NCBI GenBank assembly: GCA_954871525.1
Contig: OX940864.1
Span: 800,001 to 864,000 of the forward strand
Source: Parietaria judaica
Taxonomy: Eukaryota; Streptophyta; Magnoliopsida; Rosales; Urticaceae
Length of the DNA: 64,000 nt
Reading direction: 5' to 3'
Of the stretch, positions 43,631 through 55,368 are shown piece after piece. Both the position numbers and the translations under genes were made by a program. The notes under the pieces were generated by a model that saw only the letters and a list, made by a program, of their open reading frames with translations, searched no databases and was not told where the DNA came from. Position 1 is the stretch's first letter, and the number at the start of each line of letters is the position of its first letter.

Positions 43631-45425
43631 TTAATTCTGAGCTAGTTCTTGCTCAGCGGGCACGTCGTCATCGTCGTAGAACCTCTTCCAGACGGGGTGC
43701 TTCTTCCAAACGCGCTCATTCATCTGGTCAATGGGCACTCCGTTAGTCTCCGGCAGCAGGAAGATGGCGAAGAGGAGCATGATGACGATCCAGGCGGCGA
43801 AGAAGAAGAAGATGAACGAGCGCATGTGGCAGAGCATGGTGAGGAAGGCCTGCGCGATGAGGAACGTGAAGAGCATGTTGGTGCTGACTGCGAAGAAGAA
43901 GCCGGCGTCGCGAGTCTCCTGCGGGAAGATCTCGCTCGGGATCAACCACCCCAGCGGGCCCCACGACCATGCGAATCCCGCCACGTACACGCAGATCAGC
44001 CCTACCGTCACCTTCGCGAAGATGGCCGGCATCTCGTTTGTCGAGCCGAGGTATATCGTGAGGATCGTTCCCATAATAGTCTGGAAAAGCCAAGGATTTA
44101 GTGAAACTTAGCTATATGATTGAAGAAAGTAATACTAGAGAAAATATAATCAGTTCAATATTCAAATCTTGTAATTGTTATTACCTGAGTAGCGAACATC
44201 TGAACGGCAGCTTCAATGAGCAGTGTCCTCCTCCCGAACCGGTCAACGAAGAAGTTAGCAACCAGAGTGGCCAACACGTTTACGGATCCGGTCACCACAG
44301 CAGAGAGCAGTGCGGCATCACTCCCGAACCCGATGGTCTGAAAGAGCACCGGTGCATAGAACATGATGACGTTGATCCCGGTGAATTGCTGGAACACTTG
44401 CAGCATCATTGCAACGATGAGCTGCGGGCGGTTCGAGCGCTTGAACACAGCCCTGCAGGTGCCCTTGTTCTTCTTGGCTTCCTCGGCAGCTTGCACGATG
44501 GTTTGGAACTCTTTCTCCACGTCCTCGACGCCGCGGATCTTCCTTAGCGTGCGGAGCCCCTCGTCCTTTTTGCCGCGCTCAATGAGGCTCGTCGGGGTCT
44601 CAACAATAACAAAAGAGCCCAAAAGGAGTATAAGCGCCGGCACGGCAGCGCCTCCGAGGGAGACTCTCCAGCCGTTAGGGTGGAGGCGCGAGGTGGCGTA
44701 GTTGACCAAATTGGCGCAGAGGATTCCGACAGTGATGAGGAGCTGGAAGCAGATGTTCAAGCCTCCTCTGTACTTCGCCGGGGCGATCTCCGAGATGAAC
44801 AATGGCACGGCCTGTGGATTTTTTTATTTATTAGTCTCATGATTAATAATGTCTACATGCAAGTAGAATTTACATATAAAAAAAATTACCTGGTTGCCGA
44901 AACCAACACCGGCACCGAGAAATATTCGACCGACGATCAACATTGCCATGTTGGAGGCAAAGCAGTTGAGCATTGCTCCGGCGAGGAAAAAAACCGAAGC
45001 CATCTGGATGGTGAACTTGCGGCCAAATCTCTTGGTGCAAAAGGTGGAGGCGAAAGACGCGACGATGGCGGCGAGGTAGAGGGACGACGTGAAAAGCTGC
45101 AATAACTGGTTGTCGTACTTGCAGTAGTTGTCCTCCTTCGCGGCGTGCTTCTTCTCGTACGTCTCCGGGAAAAACCGTATCAAGAAGTCGTCCATCGACG
45201 TTACTCCTCCTGTAATACATATTTATTAATATATCATCCAAAAACACAAGAGGTAAATAAATTGTGATTAGGGTTTCAGAAAGAACCTGAAATCCCGATG
45301 TCGTAGCCAAACATGAGGCCGCCGACGGCAGCTATGATGGAGCAAACGAACACCTGCATCGTGAGCTTCGCGGGGAAGTCGCCGCCGCCGCCACCGGACT
45401 CGGAGGCAAAGATGGCCGGTGCCAT
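43631..45425 (-). CDS. STP-type monosaccharide/H+ symporter
   Basis: Four exons, 511 aa: 45425-45287, 45209-44890, 44811-44185, 44080-43631; the frame closes and all introns are GT-AG. It is a major facilitator protein with 12 expected membrane helices, at the plasma membrane, importing hexoses with protons (family knowledge). Motifs seen are GGLMFGYDIGISGGVTSM in helix 1, RFGRK, the sugar-porter signature VPLFISEIAPAKYRGGLN, QQFTGINVIMFYAP in helix 7, DRFGRR, and PETNGVPIDQM near the end (PETKG-type with Asn for Lys). The two cysteines that tie the extracellular lid to the core in STP10 are present (YCKYDNQ and MLCHMR). STP features and the ETRDAGFFFAVSTNMLFTF stretch place it in this family; I cannot name the orthologue. 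A 5'-UTR intron and TATA box are visible upstream. Confidence 0.92.
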
Positions 45426-45444
45426 TATGTCTTAAAGCTTGTGT

Positions 45445-45840
45445 CTGTGGAGTATTGTTTAATTAATTAAAATATATTGATACGTAAGATTTGCAGCAGA
45501 CAACACGATTGGCAAAATTTTAAGTAACAAGAGGTAACAGGAAGATCAGGTACTTTCGCCCAACGATTAAAAAACAAAAATCCATGAACAAAACTATATA
45601 AACACAGTCGAACCAATCATAAACAAAACTATATAAACACAGTCCAACAATGAAAAGAAACATATACTGAACAACGATTAACAAAAAAAAAACAATGAGC
45701 AAAACTATACGTAAACACAGTCAAACAGTACAGATTGTGGATTGAAGAAGAAAAGTGAAGAGGATCAAAGAATAAACTATATAAACACAGTCGTGCAAAC
45801 ATATATAAATATATACTGAAAACCTAGATTATATACTTAC
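45445..45840 (-). other. probable 5'-UTR intron of the STP gene
   Basis: A strong donor (CTCA then GTAAGTATAT) at 45840 pairs with an acceptor (actccacag) ending at 45445, 19 nt before the ATG. Inside are four direct copies of actatataaacacagtc-like text (near 45592, 45627, 45705, 45776). On the coding strand these read gactgtgtttatatag, each TATA-like. Leader introns are common in plant transporter genes; this one is inferred from splice sites only. Confidence 0.6.
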
Positions 45841-45916
45841 TGAGCAACGATGAAGAGGAAGAACTTGATCGTAAAAGAGAGAATATTGGATGTGAAAAAT
45901 ATCAGAAAGATACCGA

Positions 45917-45928
45917 TCTATTTATAGA
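45917..45928 (-). promoter_or_regulatory. TATA box of the STP gene
   Basis: The minus strand reads gtctataaatag, a strong TATA box. It lies about 80 bp upstream of the predicted leader-intron donor, which gives a short non-coding first exon. Confidence 0.6.
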
Positions 45929-46179
45929 CTCAGTTGTTACGAGTTAGAAGATTATATCATTATCTGATAATATCTTTTATAATAATAAAAGATAATAGAT
46001 ATGAATTTGATATGATATGATATTATTAAATAATATAATAAATTTGTATCCTATTTAAATTAGTCCGAAGATTATATATATCGATTATTGGATATGACCT
46101 TTTTGAAAAAAAAACATATATAATATTACACGAGAGATTTACTTTAATTTTTTGGTCCATTTAATTTTTTGTTCCATTT

Positions 46180-46628
46180 GAAACCTTTCTTCGCAGAGTC
46201 GATTCAAAGCCGTTAATTAAGAGGAACTTCACCAAGCCGACGCCATAGTCGCCGATGAAGTAGGTCGGGAGAGGGATCGTCAAGCAGCCTTCAATGTGGT
46301 CCGCGAACTCAATAGCTTGCAAGGACCAATTATTCGGAGCATTGAAGGTTTGCTAAAGAAGGTGGCACCGACGGGAAAAATTCGGTGGATTCCTAGGCTA
46401 TGTAACGAAGTTGCAAACTCGCTAGCCAAATCTTGTATCCCCGAGGGGACTTCGAACTTTTGGTCTTGTACTTGTCCGGAGTGGCTCGATGTGTATGTTC
46501 AAAGGGATTTAAGGCCCCAATCTTAATGAATCTCACTTTCCTTCAAAAAAAATGTGGTCCGCGTACTCGGGAAGCTGATCCGACGGCTCCGGGAAGAACT
46601 GCCCGACGTAGAGTATGGTGTCTAACTG
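46180..46628 (-). pseudogene. decayed duplicate of CWF19L1-like exon 2, split by a LINE fragment
   Basis: After removing 46311-46568, about 190 bp align with 42464-42636 of the intact gene. Examples of conserved text are gaagtaggtcgggagaggga and gggaagaactgcccgacg. Many differences are CG to TG or CA, the mark of methylated cytosine decay. The frame is broken and no other exon is present. The copy lies on the same strand, with the STP gene between it and its parent. Confidence 0.85.
46311..46550 (+). mobile_element. 5'-truncated LINE fragment (RNase H end)
   Basis: The plus strand encodes KIRWIPRLCNEVANSLAKSC, the C-terminal part of the RNase H domain found at the end of plant L1-type LINEs. 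A stop, a short 3' tail and an A run follow. It is flanked by an 18-bp direct repeat (46293-46310 and 46551-46568, one mismatch) that corresponds to unique exon sequence in the parent gene. It is therefore a genuine target duplication from reverse-transcription-primed insertion. Confidence 0.85.
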
Positions 46629-48431
46629 CAAAAAAAAATTGCTGAATGAAACGGAAACGCTTTCCAAAAAAAATAAAAATAATTAACATTCAAGGGTAAA
46701 ACTTTCAATAAATTAAATTTTAATCTAACAAACTCTCCACTAACAAATTTGTGTCAACTAAATGAAGAGAATAACGCAAGTCAAATGCAGAAACGACAAG
46801 AACGGGTTTGTGATACAAAGTCCACAATCGATGCTTAGAGAGAACGACAAAAAAGAAAGAGATTATTACATAAGTAAAAGAAGAAACGACATTTGTTCTC
46901 AAGATTTGACCAATTACTAAAGAGAAAACGACAACGGAGAGCAAACGATAGAAATAAACGACAAGATGATATTTAATGTAAGAAACGACGTGTGTGGTAG
47001 ATGGTCTAAACACAATAATACGACAAGTAAATGTATATCGACATTTAAGGTGAGACCGGTAAGCGGTTTCCGAAGAAGATGACAATAAAAGAGAAAACGA
47101 CGATGAAATGACACGAGAATAATATTGAATAAATAAGTTTGCGTCGTTTTTAAGTAAAATGTCGATCTAATCATGTCGAACACCATTGATATCATTAACA
47201 ATACAACCTCGATAAATTAATAATCATGGATAAAATAATAATTTTGTAGGTCCCTACTGTAACTAACATTATTAAATTTTAGTAAATTTTATTTTGATAA
47301 ACTAATAACTTTAATAATAAAATAACTATTTATAATGTATATGACACGAACATCGGAACATGGTGTTATAATTAGACACGATTAAAATAAAAACAAAATT
47401 ATGCATTTAATTCGAGCTAAAGACTGGATGTGGAATATTGGTGTGAACGTAATAAATTTACCAAATGAAGCATTAATAATGAGAGTTTGAAAGTGGGCAT
47501 AGTATGTCTGCCACGTAATCAATTTTATCATAGGTTATTTTTTCTCTCGTGTCATATTATTATATCCAAACTAAATTAATTAAGCACGTGCGTTTTGTTT
47601 TTGTGTTTTCCTTTATCAAACTTGCTTAACGTACTAGACGTAGACGACATTATTTCGAAGAAAGTGTATCTTCAAGTCTTTCTTTTTTTTTTTTTTTTTT
47701 TTTTATCAACTTATCAATTTATATGAAGTTATGAAACAGACTATTCTTAGTCAAGAGAAAGCAAAGGAAGTTCAGACTTTGACAAAGACTTAAAAGTCAA
47801 GATATATATATATATATAAGTATTATTAAGTTTTACTATTTAATAAATGGAATTGTGTGTTCACATTGTGAACTGGAATTTATAAAGGGTAATAATGGAG
47901 ACTCATTTTAAAACGGTAAATTAGCGGGTCAATCAATAAATACTGTGTGTTTTTATAAAATTAATTAAAAATGATTAAATCACGGTACAAATGCGGCATA
48001 TATAGAACACAATCGTCACCCCTATTTTTCGTTATTTATATGTCTGTTTGTGTATAAAATGTCAAATTAATTTATATATAGCTAGGGGATTTATTTGTAG
48101 CGAATAATTTTAAATTTAAAGGAGCTTAAATTGATATATTTTTTTCATATTTAAATTAGGAGACACAAATAATTGTTTAAAAAACTCACACGAGAAAGAG
48201 AATAAAATATATGGCGATGACTGTGATTGTTATATATTAGTTGGAAGTGTTTATTAATTAATAACAATAACCACTATGTGCAAATTATTAATTAGTAACA
48301 ACAAGGTCTCTATAAAGTACCTAAACAATGCATGTGAATTTATATTGCCATATTTGCCTTGACATGCACATTTCAACTTTATCAGAAGTCCTTTTTAAAA
48401 AATATATTATTAATGTGACTCATTATACTTT

Positions 48432-48468
<37 letters not shown>

Positions 48469-49724
48469 CATTAATATAGAACGGGATGAGCGCGAGACAA
48501 CGAAACTCGACCGGAATTTGTGAGAATGGACTTCACAAGTTTGTGAGGTGTATTTTTTAGGAAAACGACAAGTTCGATATAGGAGAGGGCGGTTTAATAA
48601 TTTATGTTTTTAGATTTTAATATATTTTGTGAAATTAATGAAAATAAAATTAGGCATAAGATTGTCAAATTATACATATAGAATATTGTTTTTTTCAGTT
48701 CTTATAGTATATAAAATAAAAAGGATAATTTTATATTTTTTTTGACATGCACATCTCAACTTTATCTAAAAGGTATTTAGTTAACTTAAAGCTCAAGAAC
48801 CACAAATTGACATTAAAGTTCGTCAATCTTATGAATATATTAGTATTGATATTGTCATATATGTGCTTGGCTCGATGAACATATGTAATATATAATAATA
48901 ATCGTAAAGCATATATATGCCATCATCCAATTTGTCGACGTCACTTCTTAATTATTATTTTTTTATTTTTTTTGGTAGCATCCTAATTATTTAATTAGAA
49001 ACACATGTGGATGTCACTTTACGTACACTATTATATTGAATGAATTGTTTAATAAGCGATGACAAACTAATCACGTAATTTAAATTTCAATAAAATGATA
49101 TTAAAAAAATATGATTATATGTAATAATTAATAACTATAATCATGGGCGGACTCATGATACTACTTCGTAATTTTTTTTTCCTGAATAACTAGAAAATTA
49201 AAAGATAAAATTATAAAATATAAATATTTGATAAATTTTCACTTTTTTTATTATTTAAAATTTAGAAGACTACATTTTATAGAATACGGTAGTTGTACGA
49301 AATACGCTTTTGATTGAGGTATTTTTCATGGACTTTTTTCGATGAGTCGGTTAGTTCATGATTAATGTATGTTTTACTTAATTTGGACATAATTAGAGCG
49401 CTTAATTTGCAATTAGGAGGCAAATCATTTTCTATATATCTACTTTGTTGAAAATAAAACGACAAGAAAAGACTAATTTCGCTTAATAAAGATCCAAAGC
49501 TCGTTGTAAATTGTAATCGTTTTACTTGCTTGTTAATAAAATATTATTAAAGAAAACAAAGGCGTGGTTCATCGTAATCACGAGAAAGGTGACAAAGCAA
49601 ACGACACATATTTGAATTCCAAAACAAAATATGTTAGTATTTTAGAGCCGAGATTATTACACGGTTCAAGGATAATTATTTGTTAATTAATTATTAAATA
49701 CAATATTTACATCCCTATAATATA
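46629..49724. other. intergenic, no gene seen
   Basis: AT-rich. The part 46790-47110 carries about nine copies of an AACGAC motif at irregular spacing. A poly-T run lies at about 47682-47704 and an AT microsatellite at about 48437-48468. No gene model found. Confidence 0.55.
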
Positions 49725-49917
49725 GGGAAACTTACGGCAACAATACCCAACCTTTGGTCAACGTGTCTTCCGTGTACCCAACCTTTAAAATTGGTGGCAA
49801 AAATACCTAGTGCGTTGACCGTGACTTTGGCATGAAACCGTTAATTTTTCCGTTACCATTCGTCACGTGGTCATTCAACTTATAATGCTATGTTTAAAAA
49901 CATAGCATTAATATCAT

Positions 49918-49949
<32 letters not shown>
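49725..49949. mobile_element. left half of a Mutator-type MITE, next to the Copia insertion
   Basis: It begins GGGAAACTTACGGCAACAAT and continues with acccaacctttggtcaac and gtgtacccaacc, matching the left repeat of the 17590 copy; a tcacgtgg box is present. At 49886-49910 there is a 12-bp palindrome, aatgctatgttt/aaacatagcatt. The right end was not found on the far side of the Copia element, so the copy seems truncated. Confidence 0.55.
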
Positions 49950-49952
<3 letters not shown>

Positions 49953-50494
49953 GAGCTTAAGCTTGACTTAGTCCGGATGACGACCAAAACCCAGGACAGG
50001 CAGAAACACTTGCGAGGAGTCAGCCCGGGTATCGACCAGAACAGAAGACGGACAGCTGTTCAGCCCAGCTCGGGTGAACACGAGCAGAACATCCGGATAG
50101 AAGGCAAGCCCGGCCAGAGGCAGACGAGCAGGCCAGCTCGGGGACAGAGAAGCTGTCCGGGCAGGAAAGGGAAACTCTACCCAGAAAGGAAGATGCGTAG
50201 ATTGAGGAGCAAGCAAATCAAGTCAAAGATTTGATAGGATTATTTAGGGTAGTTTCCTGATTTTGTGCGATTTGGTTAGCTAGGGTTTCGCCTATGTGAG
50301 GCTATAAATATACCTAGCATGTACACTTTGTATTGTGTAGAGTCCATTAGAATTTTGAGTTTATCTTCTTGTATTGCCTTCGATTATTAATCAAGAGAAT
50401 TTCTTCTCCCAAAAGTTTGTGTCCTTTATTTTTCTGTTCGATTTCTTTTGGTGTTATTCGTGTTCTTTGCAGATCCGTGAATTGGGATCCAACA
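49950..50494 (+). repeat. 5' LTR of the Copia element
   Basis: 545 bp, TG...CA ends. A TATA-like ctataaatatacc lies near 50301. Compared with the 3' LTR, I see differences only at about 49987, 49998 and 50031. Confidence 0.93.
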
Positions 50495-50496
50495 AG

Positions 50497-50508
50497 TGGT
50501 ATCAGAGC
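50497..50508 (+). other. primer binding site
   Basis: TGGTATCAGAGC, complementary to the 3' end of plant initiator methionine tRNA, lies 2 bp after the 5' LTR. This is the standard priming site of Copia reverse transcription. Confidence 0.9.
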
Positions 50509-50522
50509 TTCAATCGAAGAAC

Positions 50523-53500
50523 ATGTCTTCATCATCAGAGTCCCCGATGGAAAGAGCTTTGGTCGCGCCGAAACCAGACAGCAGAGAAGGCACAGTTACA
50601 CTCCATTACCCCATGCTCACGAAGAGCAATTACGCCGTGTGGGCGTTGAAGATGAGGGTAAATCTGCAGGCGCAGGGAGTATGGGAGGCAGTAGAGAACG
50701 GCGGTGTCGAAGGGCGCAAGGAAAGAATGGCTCTAGCCGCTATCTACCAAGCAGTTCCGGAAGAAGTTCTTCTCATGCTTGCCGAGAAAGATTCCGCGAA
50801 GGAAGCATGGAAAACTCTTCAGACCATGCACATGGGCGCAGATCGCGTCAAGGAGGCAAAGGTCCAGACCTTGAAGAGTGAGTTCGAGGTCATGAGGATG
50901 AGGGAGAGCGAATCAATTGATGATTTCGCTATGCGGCTCACGTCCATTGTGACCGGCATACGCTCGCTGGGAGACAAGGTGGAGGAGACCACCGTCGTCA
51001 AGAAATTTCTCCGAGCAGTGCCTCACAGGTACATGCAGATCGTGACGTCGATCGAGCAGTTCGGCGATCTCAAGACCATGTCGGTCGAGGAGGTTGTTGG
51101 TCGTCTCAAGGCCCACGAAGAGAGACTTCGGGGTTACGGTGATAAAGACGAGGAGAAGAACCTCCTGCTCACGCATGAAGAGTGGACGGCCAGACAGCGG
51201 AAAACCGGGGGAGCCGAGTTTTCTACAAGATCCTCAGGTCGGAACAGCTTCGGTGGAGAAGTCCGAGGACGCGGACAGGGTCGTGGACGAGGTCGAGGTC
51301 GGGACATGCGTGGTCGCGGCGGTGGATCTACCCGTCAGGAAGGCACGACCAGGAGAGACAAGAGCACAGTGAAGTGCTACAATTGTCAGAAGCTTGGGCA
51401 CTTTGCATCTGAGTGCCGGAGCAGGAACCAGGGCGAAGAGGCGAATCTAGCAAGATTCCCAGACGACCAGCCGGCATTGTTGTTTGCCGAGCAGGAAACG
51501 CACCTGGACGAACAGAATGGCGAGTGTGACGCCAAGGCCCGGGCAGAAGTGATCAGTGTGCCGATCAGCCCAGAGGCCGAGCAGACCTGTCCGGAGGAGA
51601 CCAGCGAGAAGCTCTTCCTCATCGAGGACAAGGTTTTTGCAAACCTCCTCACACATGACGAGAAAAGAGTCAGTACCGACGTATGGTACCTTGACAACGG
51701 CGCAAGCAACCACATGACTGGGGACCGAGCTAAGTTTGAAGAGCTCGATGAGAAGATCACGGGTAGCGTGAAATTCGGCGACGGATCAGTCGTAGAGATC
51801 AGAGGCAGAGGGTCGATCCTGTTCGAGTGCAAGAATGGCGACCAGCGTCTGATGACCCAGGTGTATTTCATCCCGAAGTTGAAAAGCAACATCATCAGTC
51901 TAGGACAGATGACTGAGATCGGGAACACGGTGTTGCTGCAAGGGTCCTACCTGAAGATGTGGACCAAGGAAGGAGAGCTGTTGATGAAGGTGGAGCGAAC
52001 ACCCAACAGACTCTACAAGATTCTCCTGAAGACATGCCAGCCCGTCTGTCTTATGGCATCGATGGCAGACCCGGCTTGGCTATGGCACGCACGGCTCGGA
52101 CACGTGAATTTTCATGCGCTCAAGATGATGGGCGAGAAGAAGATGGCCTTCGGGGTTCCCAAGATAGAACACCCCGACCAGCTATGTGAATGCTGCATGA
52201 TCGCAAAGCAGGCGAGGATACCGTTTCCGATCAAGGCCAGGTTCCGAGCAAAGAAACCCTTACAGTTGGTGCACGCAGATCTATGTGGTCCAGTCACCCC
52301 AGCAATTTTGGCAGGTAACAAGTACTTTCTTTTACTTGTTGATGATTACAGTCGCTGGATGTGGGTTTATATGCTTAAGGAGAAAAGTGGAGCCTTTGAG
52401 GTCTTCAAGAAGTTCAAGAAGATCGTGGAGAATGGCTCGGTGCACAGGTTAAAGGTCTTGCGTACAGACCGAGGAGGAGAATTCACTTCCCAGCAGTTCG
52501 GAGAGTTCTGCGACCAGGAAGGAGTTCAACGTCACCTGTCTGCACCCCACACGCCCCAGCAGAATGGCGTAGTGGAAAGACGAAACCGAACTGTGATGAA
52601 CACAGCGAGGAGCTTGCTCAAGAGCATGCAAGTTCCAGCCCGGTTTTGGGCAGAAGCAGTAAGACATGCAGTCTACCTGCTCAATCGTTTGCCGACCAAA
52701 GCGCTAGGAGAGCGTACTCCCTACCAGGCGTGGAAAGGGAAGAAACCCCACTTAGAACATTTGAAAGTGTTCGGATGCACCGCACACGTGAAGATTGCGG
52801 GGCCACATCTCAAGAAGCTGGACGACCGGAGTCAGAAGATGGTGTACCTTGGCGTTGAAGAAGGAAGCAAGGCACACAGACTCTACGATCCACGACGCGG
52901 CAGACTCCAAGTGAGCAGAGATGCTGTGTTCGAAGAGGAGATGAAGTGGGATTGGCGCGACGAGAATGGAGAACCCGAGCAGAACTCAGTGGAGTTCATT
53001 GTCGAAGACGACCAGGATGTTGCCGAGCAGGAGCAGCCCGGAACACCCAGCTCGGAAACAATCTTGCCAGAGACGAGAGAACCCAGCCCGGGAGAGAATA
53101 GCCCGGATACACCCAGGACACCAAGTCCGAGCAGGACCAGCCCGTCCAGTTCAGGAGACTCCTCCATAAAAGACGGCCCAAGAGGATTCCGTCCTCTAGC
53201 AGACGTTTACGATCAGACTCAAGAAGTGGAGATGAGCCTGGAGGAACTTTCTTTGTTGTGTGCAGAAGAACCAGCCAATTACCAGGAGGCAGCAGCCGAG
53301 CAGGAGTGACAGGAAGCAATGAAGAAGGAGATGGAGTCCATTGAGAAGAACAGGACATGGGAGCTTACCGACCTGCCCAAAGGTCATAATCCCATCGGCC
53401 TGAAGTGGGTGTATAAGCTGAAGAAGGACACTGAGGGGAATGTCCTTAAGCACAAGGCAAGGCTGGTAGCTAAAGGCTACGTGCAGAGGAAAGGCATAGA

Positions 53501-55103
53501 CTTTGAGAAAGTCTTTGCTCCAGTAGCAAGACTGGACACGATCAGACTCATCCTAGCCCTAGCAGCTCATCGAGGTTGGGAAATTCACCATCTGGATGTC
53601 AAATCGGCATTCCTAAATGGTGACCTCGAAGAAGAAGTGTACGTCAAGCAACCAAAGGGGTTCGGCGTCACGGGCAAGGAGCAGAAGGTGTACAAGCTAT
53701 CCAAGGCCTTATACGGGTTAAAACAAGCACCAAGAGCGTGGAACATCCGCCTTGACAAGAGCTTGAAGAATCTTGGATTCACAAAGTGCTTGAGCGAGCA
53801 GGCAGTCTACACCAGGAGTTCCGGGCAGGAAACTCTGATCGTGGGAGTGTATGTGGACGACCTGATCGTCACAGGATCCAGCGCAGGAGGCGTAGATGGA
53901 TTCAAGCAGCAGATGATGGCCGAATTCGAGATGAGTGACCTCGGATTACTTTCGTACTACCTTGGTGTCGAGGTGGAACAGAAGAAGGACTGCATTACGC
54001 TGAAGCAGTCGGCCTACGCGAAGAAGATCCTTAAACAGTTCGAGATGACGGACTGTAACTCGAGCAAGTACCCTATGGAGGCGAAGCTGCAGCTCGGGAA
54101 GGATGCTGAAGGGAGAAGAGTGGATCCCACGGAGTACAGACGCGTGATCGGGTGCCTGAGGTATCTCACCCACACCCGACCAGACATTTCACACACAGTC
54201 GGGATAGTCAGTCGATACATGGAGAAGCCCACGAGTGCACACCAGCAGGCGGTGAAGCACATCTTGCGTTACGTGAAGGGCACGACGGACTACGGGATCC
54301 AGTACAACCGAGGAAGTGGAGCAGAAGTACTAGTCGGCTTTACGGACAGTGATCTGGCCGGTGATATCGATGACAGGAAGGGTACCGGAGGGATGGCGTT
54401 CTACCTCAACGGAAACCTGATCACCTGGCAGTCTCAAAAGCAGCAGACAGTAGCTCTATCCTCATGCGAAGCAGAGTTCATGGCGGCAACCGTAGCAGCA
54501 TATCAAGCTATGTGGTTGAAGGGGCTACTTAGTGAAGTGACCGGATCCGAGCAGAGACCAGCTACTCTCTACGTGGACAACAAGTCTGCAATTGCGTTGA
54601 TGAAGAATCCAGTGTTCCATGGACGGAGCAAACACATTGACACGAAGTTTCACTACATTCGTGAGTGTGTGGAGAAGCGAGAGATCATCGTGGAGTTCGT
54701 CAACACGAGGGAGCAACGGGCAGACATTCTTACTAAGGCTCTAGGGAGAGTCAAGTTCGAAGAGATGAGAGAGTTGCTCGGAGTAAAGAGTGTAGCAAGT
54801 CAAGCTTACGGGGGAGAATGTGAGCTTAAGCTTGACTTAGTCCGGATGACGACCAGAACCCAGGACGGGCAGAAACACTTGCGAGGAGTCAGCCCGGGTA
54901 CCGACCAGAACAGAAGACGGACAGCTGTTCAGCCCAGCTCGGGTGAACACGAGCAGAACATCCGGATAGAAGGCAAGCCCGGCCAGAGGCAGACGAGCAG
55001 GCCAGCTCGGGGACAGAGAAGCTGTCCGGGCAGGAAAGGGAAACTCTACCCAGAAAGGAAGATGCGTAGATTGAGGAGCAAGCAAATCAAGTCAAAGATT
55101 TGA
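50523..55103 (+). pseudogene. Copia gag-pol polyprotein with one in-frame stop
   Basis: The frame starts at MSSSSESPMER and is open for 928 codons to a TGA at 53307-53309, then continues in the same frame to 55103. Gag is followed by the zinc knuckle CYNCQKLGHFASEC at 285-298. The protease LDNGAS has its Asp at 391. The integrase HHCC domain begins near 522 and catalytic DDE residues are visible (ADLCGP, LRTDRGGEF, NGVVERR). Reverse transcriptase has YVDDLIV, and RNase H has TDSDLAGD and SSCEAEFMA. The stop sits between integrase and reverse transcriptase, where relatives usually have Trp. No frameshift was seen. The pol frame does not stop before the 3' LTR but reads about 285 bp into it. 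Without readthrough this copy would lack its polymerase, so it is probably non-autonomous now. Confidence 0.9.
54810..54818 (+). other. polypurine tract
   Basis: GGGGGAGAA directly abuts the TG of the 3' LTR and is the expected primer for plus-strand synthesis. It also lies inside the open pol frame. Confidence 0.85.
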
Positions 55104-55363
55104 TAGGATTATTTAGGGTAGTTTCCTGATTTTGTGCGATTTGGTTAGCTAGGGTTTCGCCTATGTGAGGCTATAAATATACCTAGCATGTACACTTTGT
55201 ATTGTGTAGAGTCCATTAGAATTTTGAGTTTATCTTCTTGTATTGCCTTCGATTATTAATCAAGAGAATTTCTTCTCCCAAAAGTTTGTGTCCTTTATTT
55301 TTCTGTTCGATTTCTTTTGGTGTTATTCGTGTTCTTTGCAGATCCGTGAATTGGGATCCAACA
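54819..55363 (+). repeat. 3' LTR of the Copia element
   Basis: 545 bp, same ends and length as the 5' LTR. Its first 285 bp are read in frame by the pol open frame. Confidence 0.93.
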
Positions 55364-55368
55364 TATAT

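Larger units (their letters stand above)
49950..55363 (+). mobile_element. complete Copia LTR retrotransposon, 5.4 kb
   Basis: Two 545-bp LTRs (49950-50494, 54819-55363) start TGTGAGC and end CCAACA. They differ at only three positions that I can find, so the insertion is recent. A tRNA-Met type primer site and a purine tract are in place. The domain order gag, zinc knuckle, protease, integrase, reverse transcriptase, RNase H is that of Copia. The flanking tatat at 49945-49949 and 55364-55368 fits a 5-bp target duplication, though the site is an AT repeat. The element split a host palindrome, ttaatatcatgttta...taaacatgatattaa. One in-frame stop interrupts the polyprotein. Confidence 0.95.

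Noticed and set aside
43649..44701. Antisense frames over the STP gene
   Set aside because: Composition by-products of a well-supported transporter gene.
46296..46526. A small independent gene of 76 codons
   Set aside because: It is the truncated LINE RNase H end, with target duplication and A tail.
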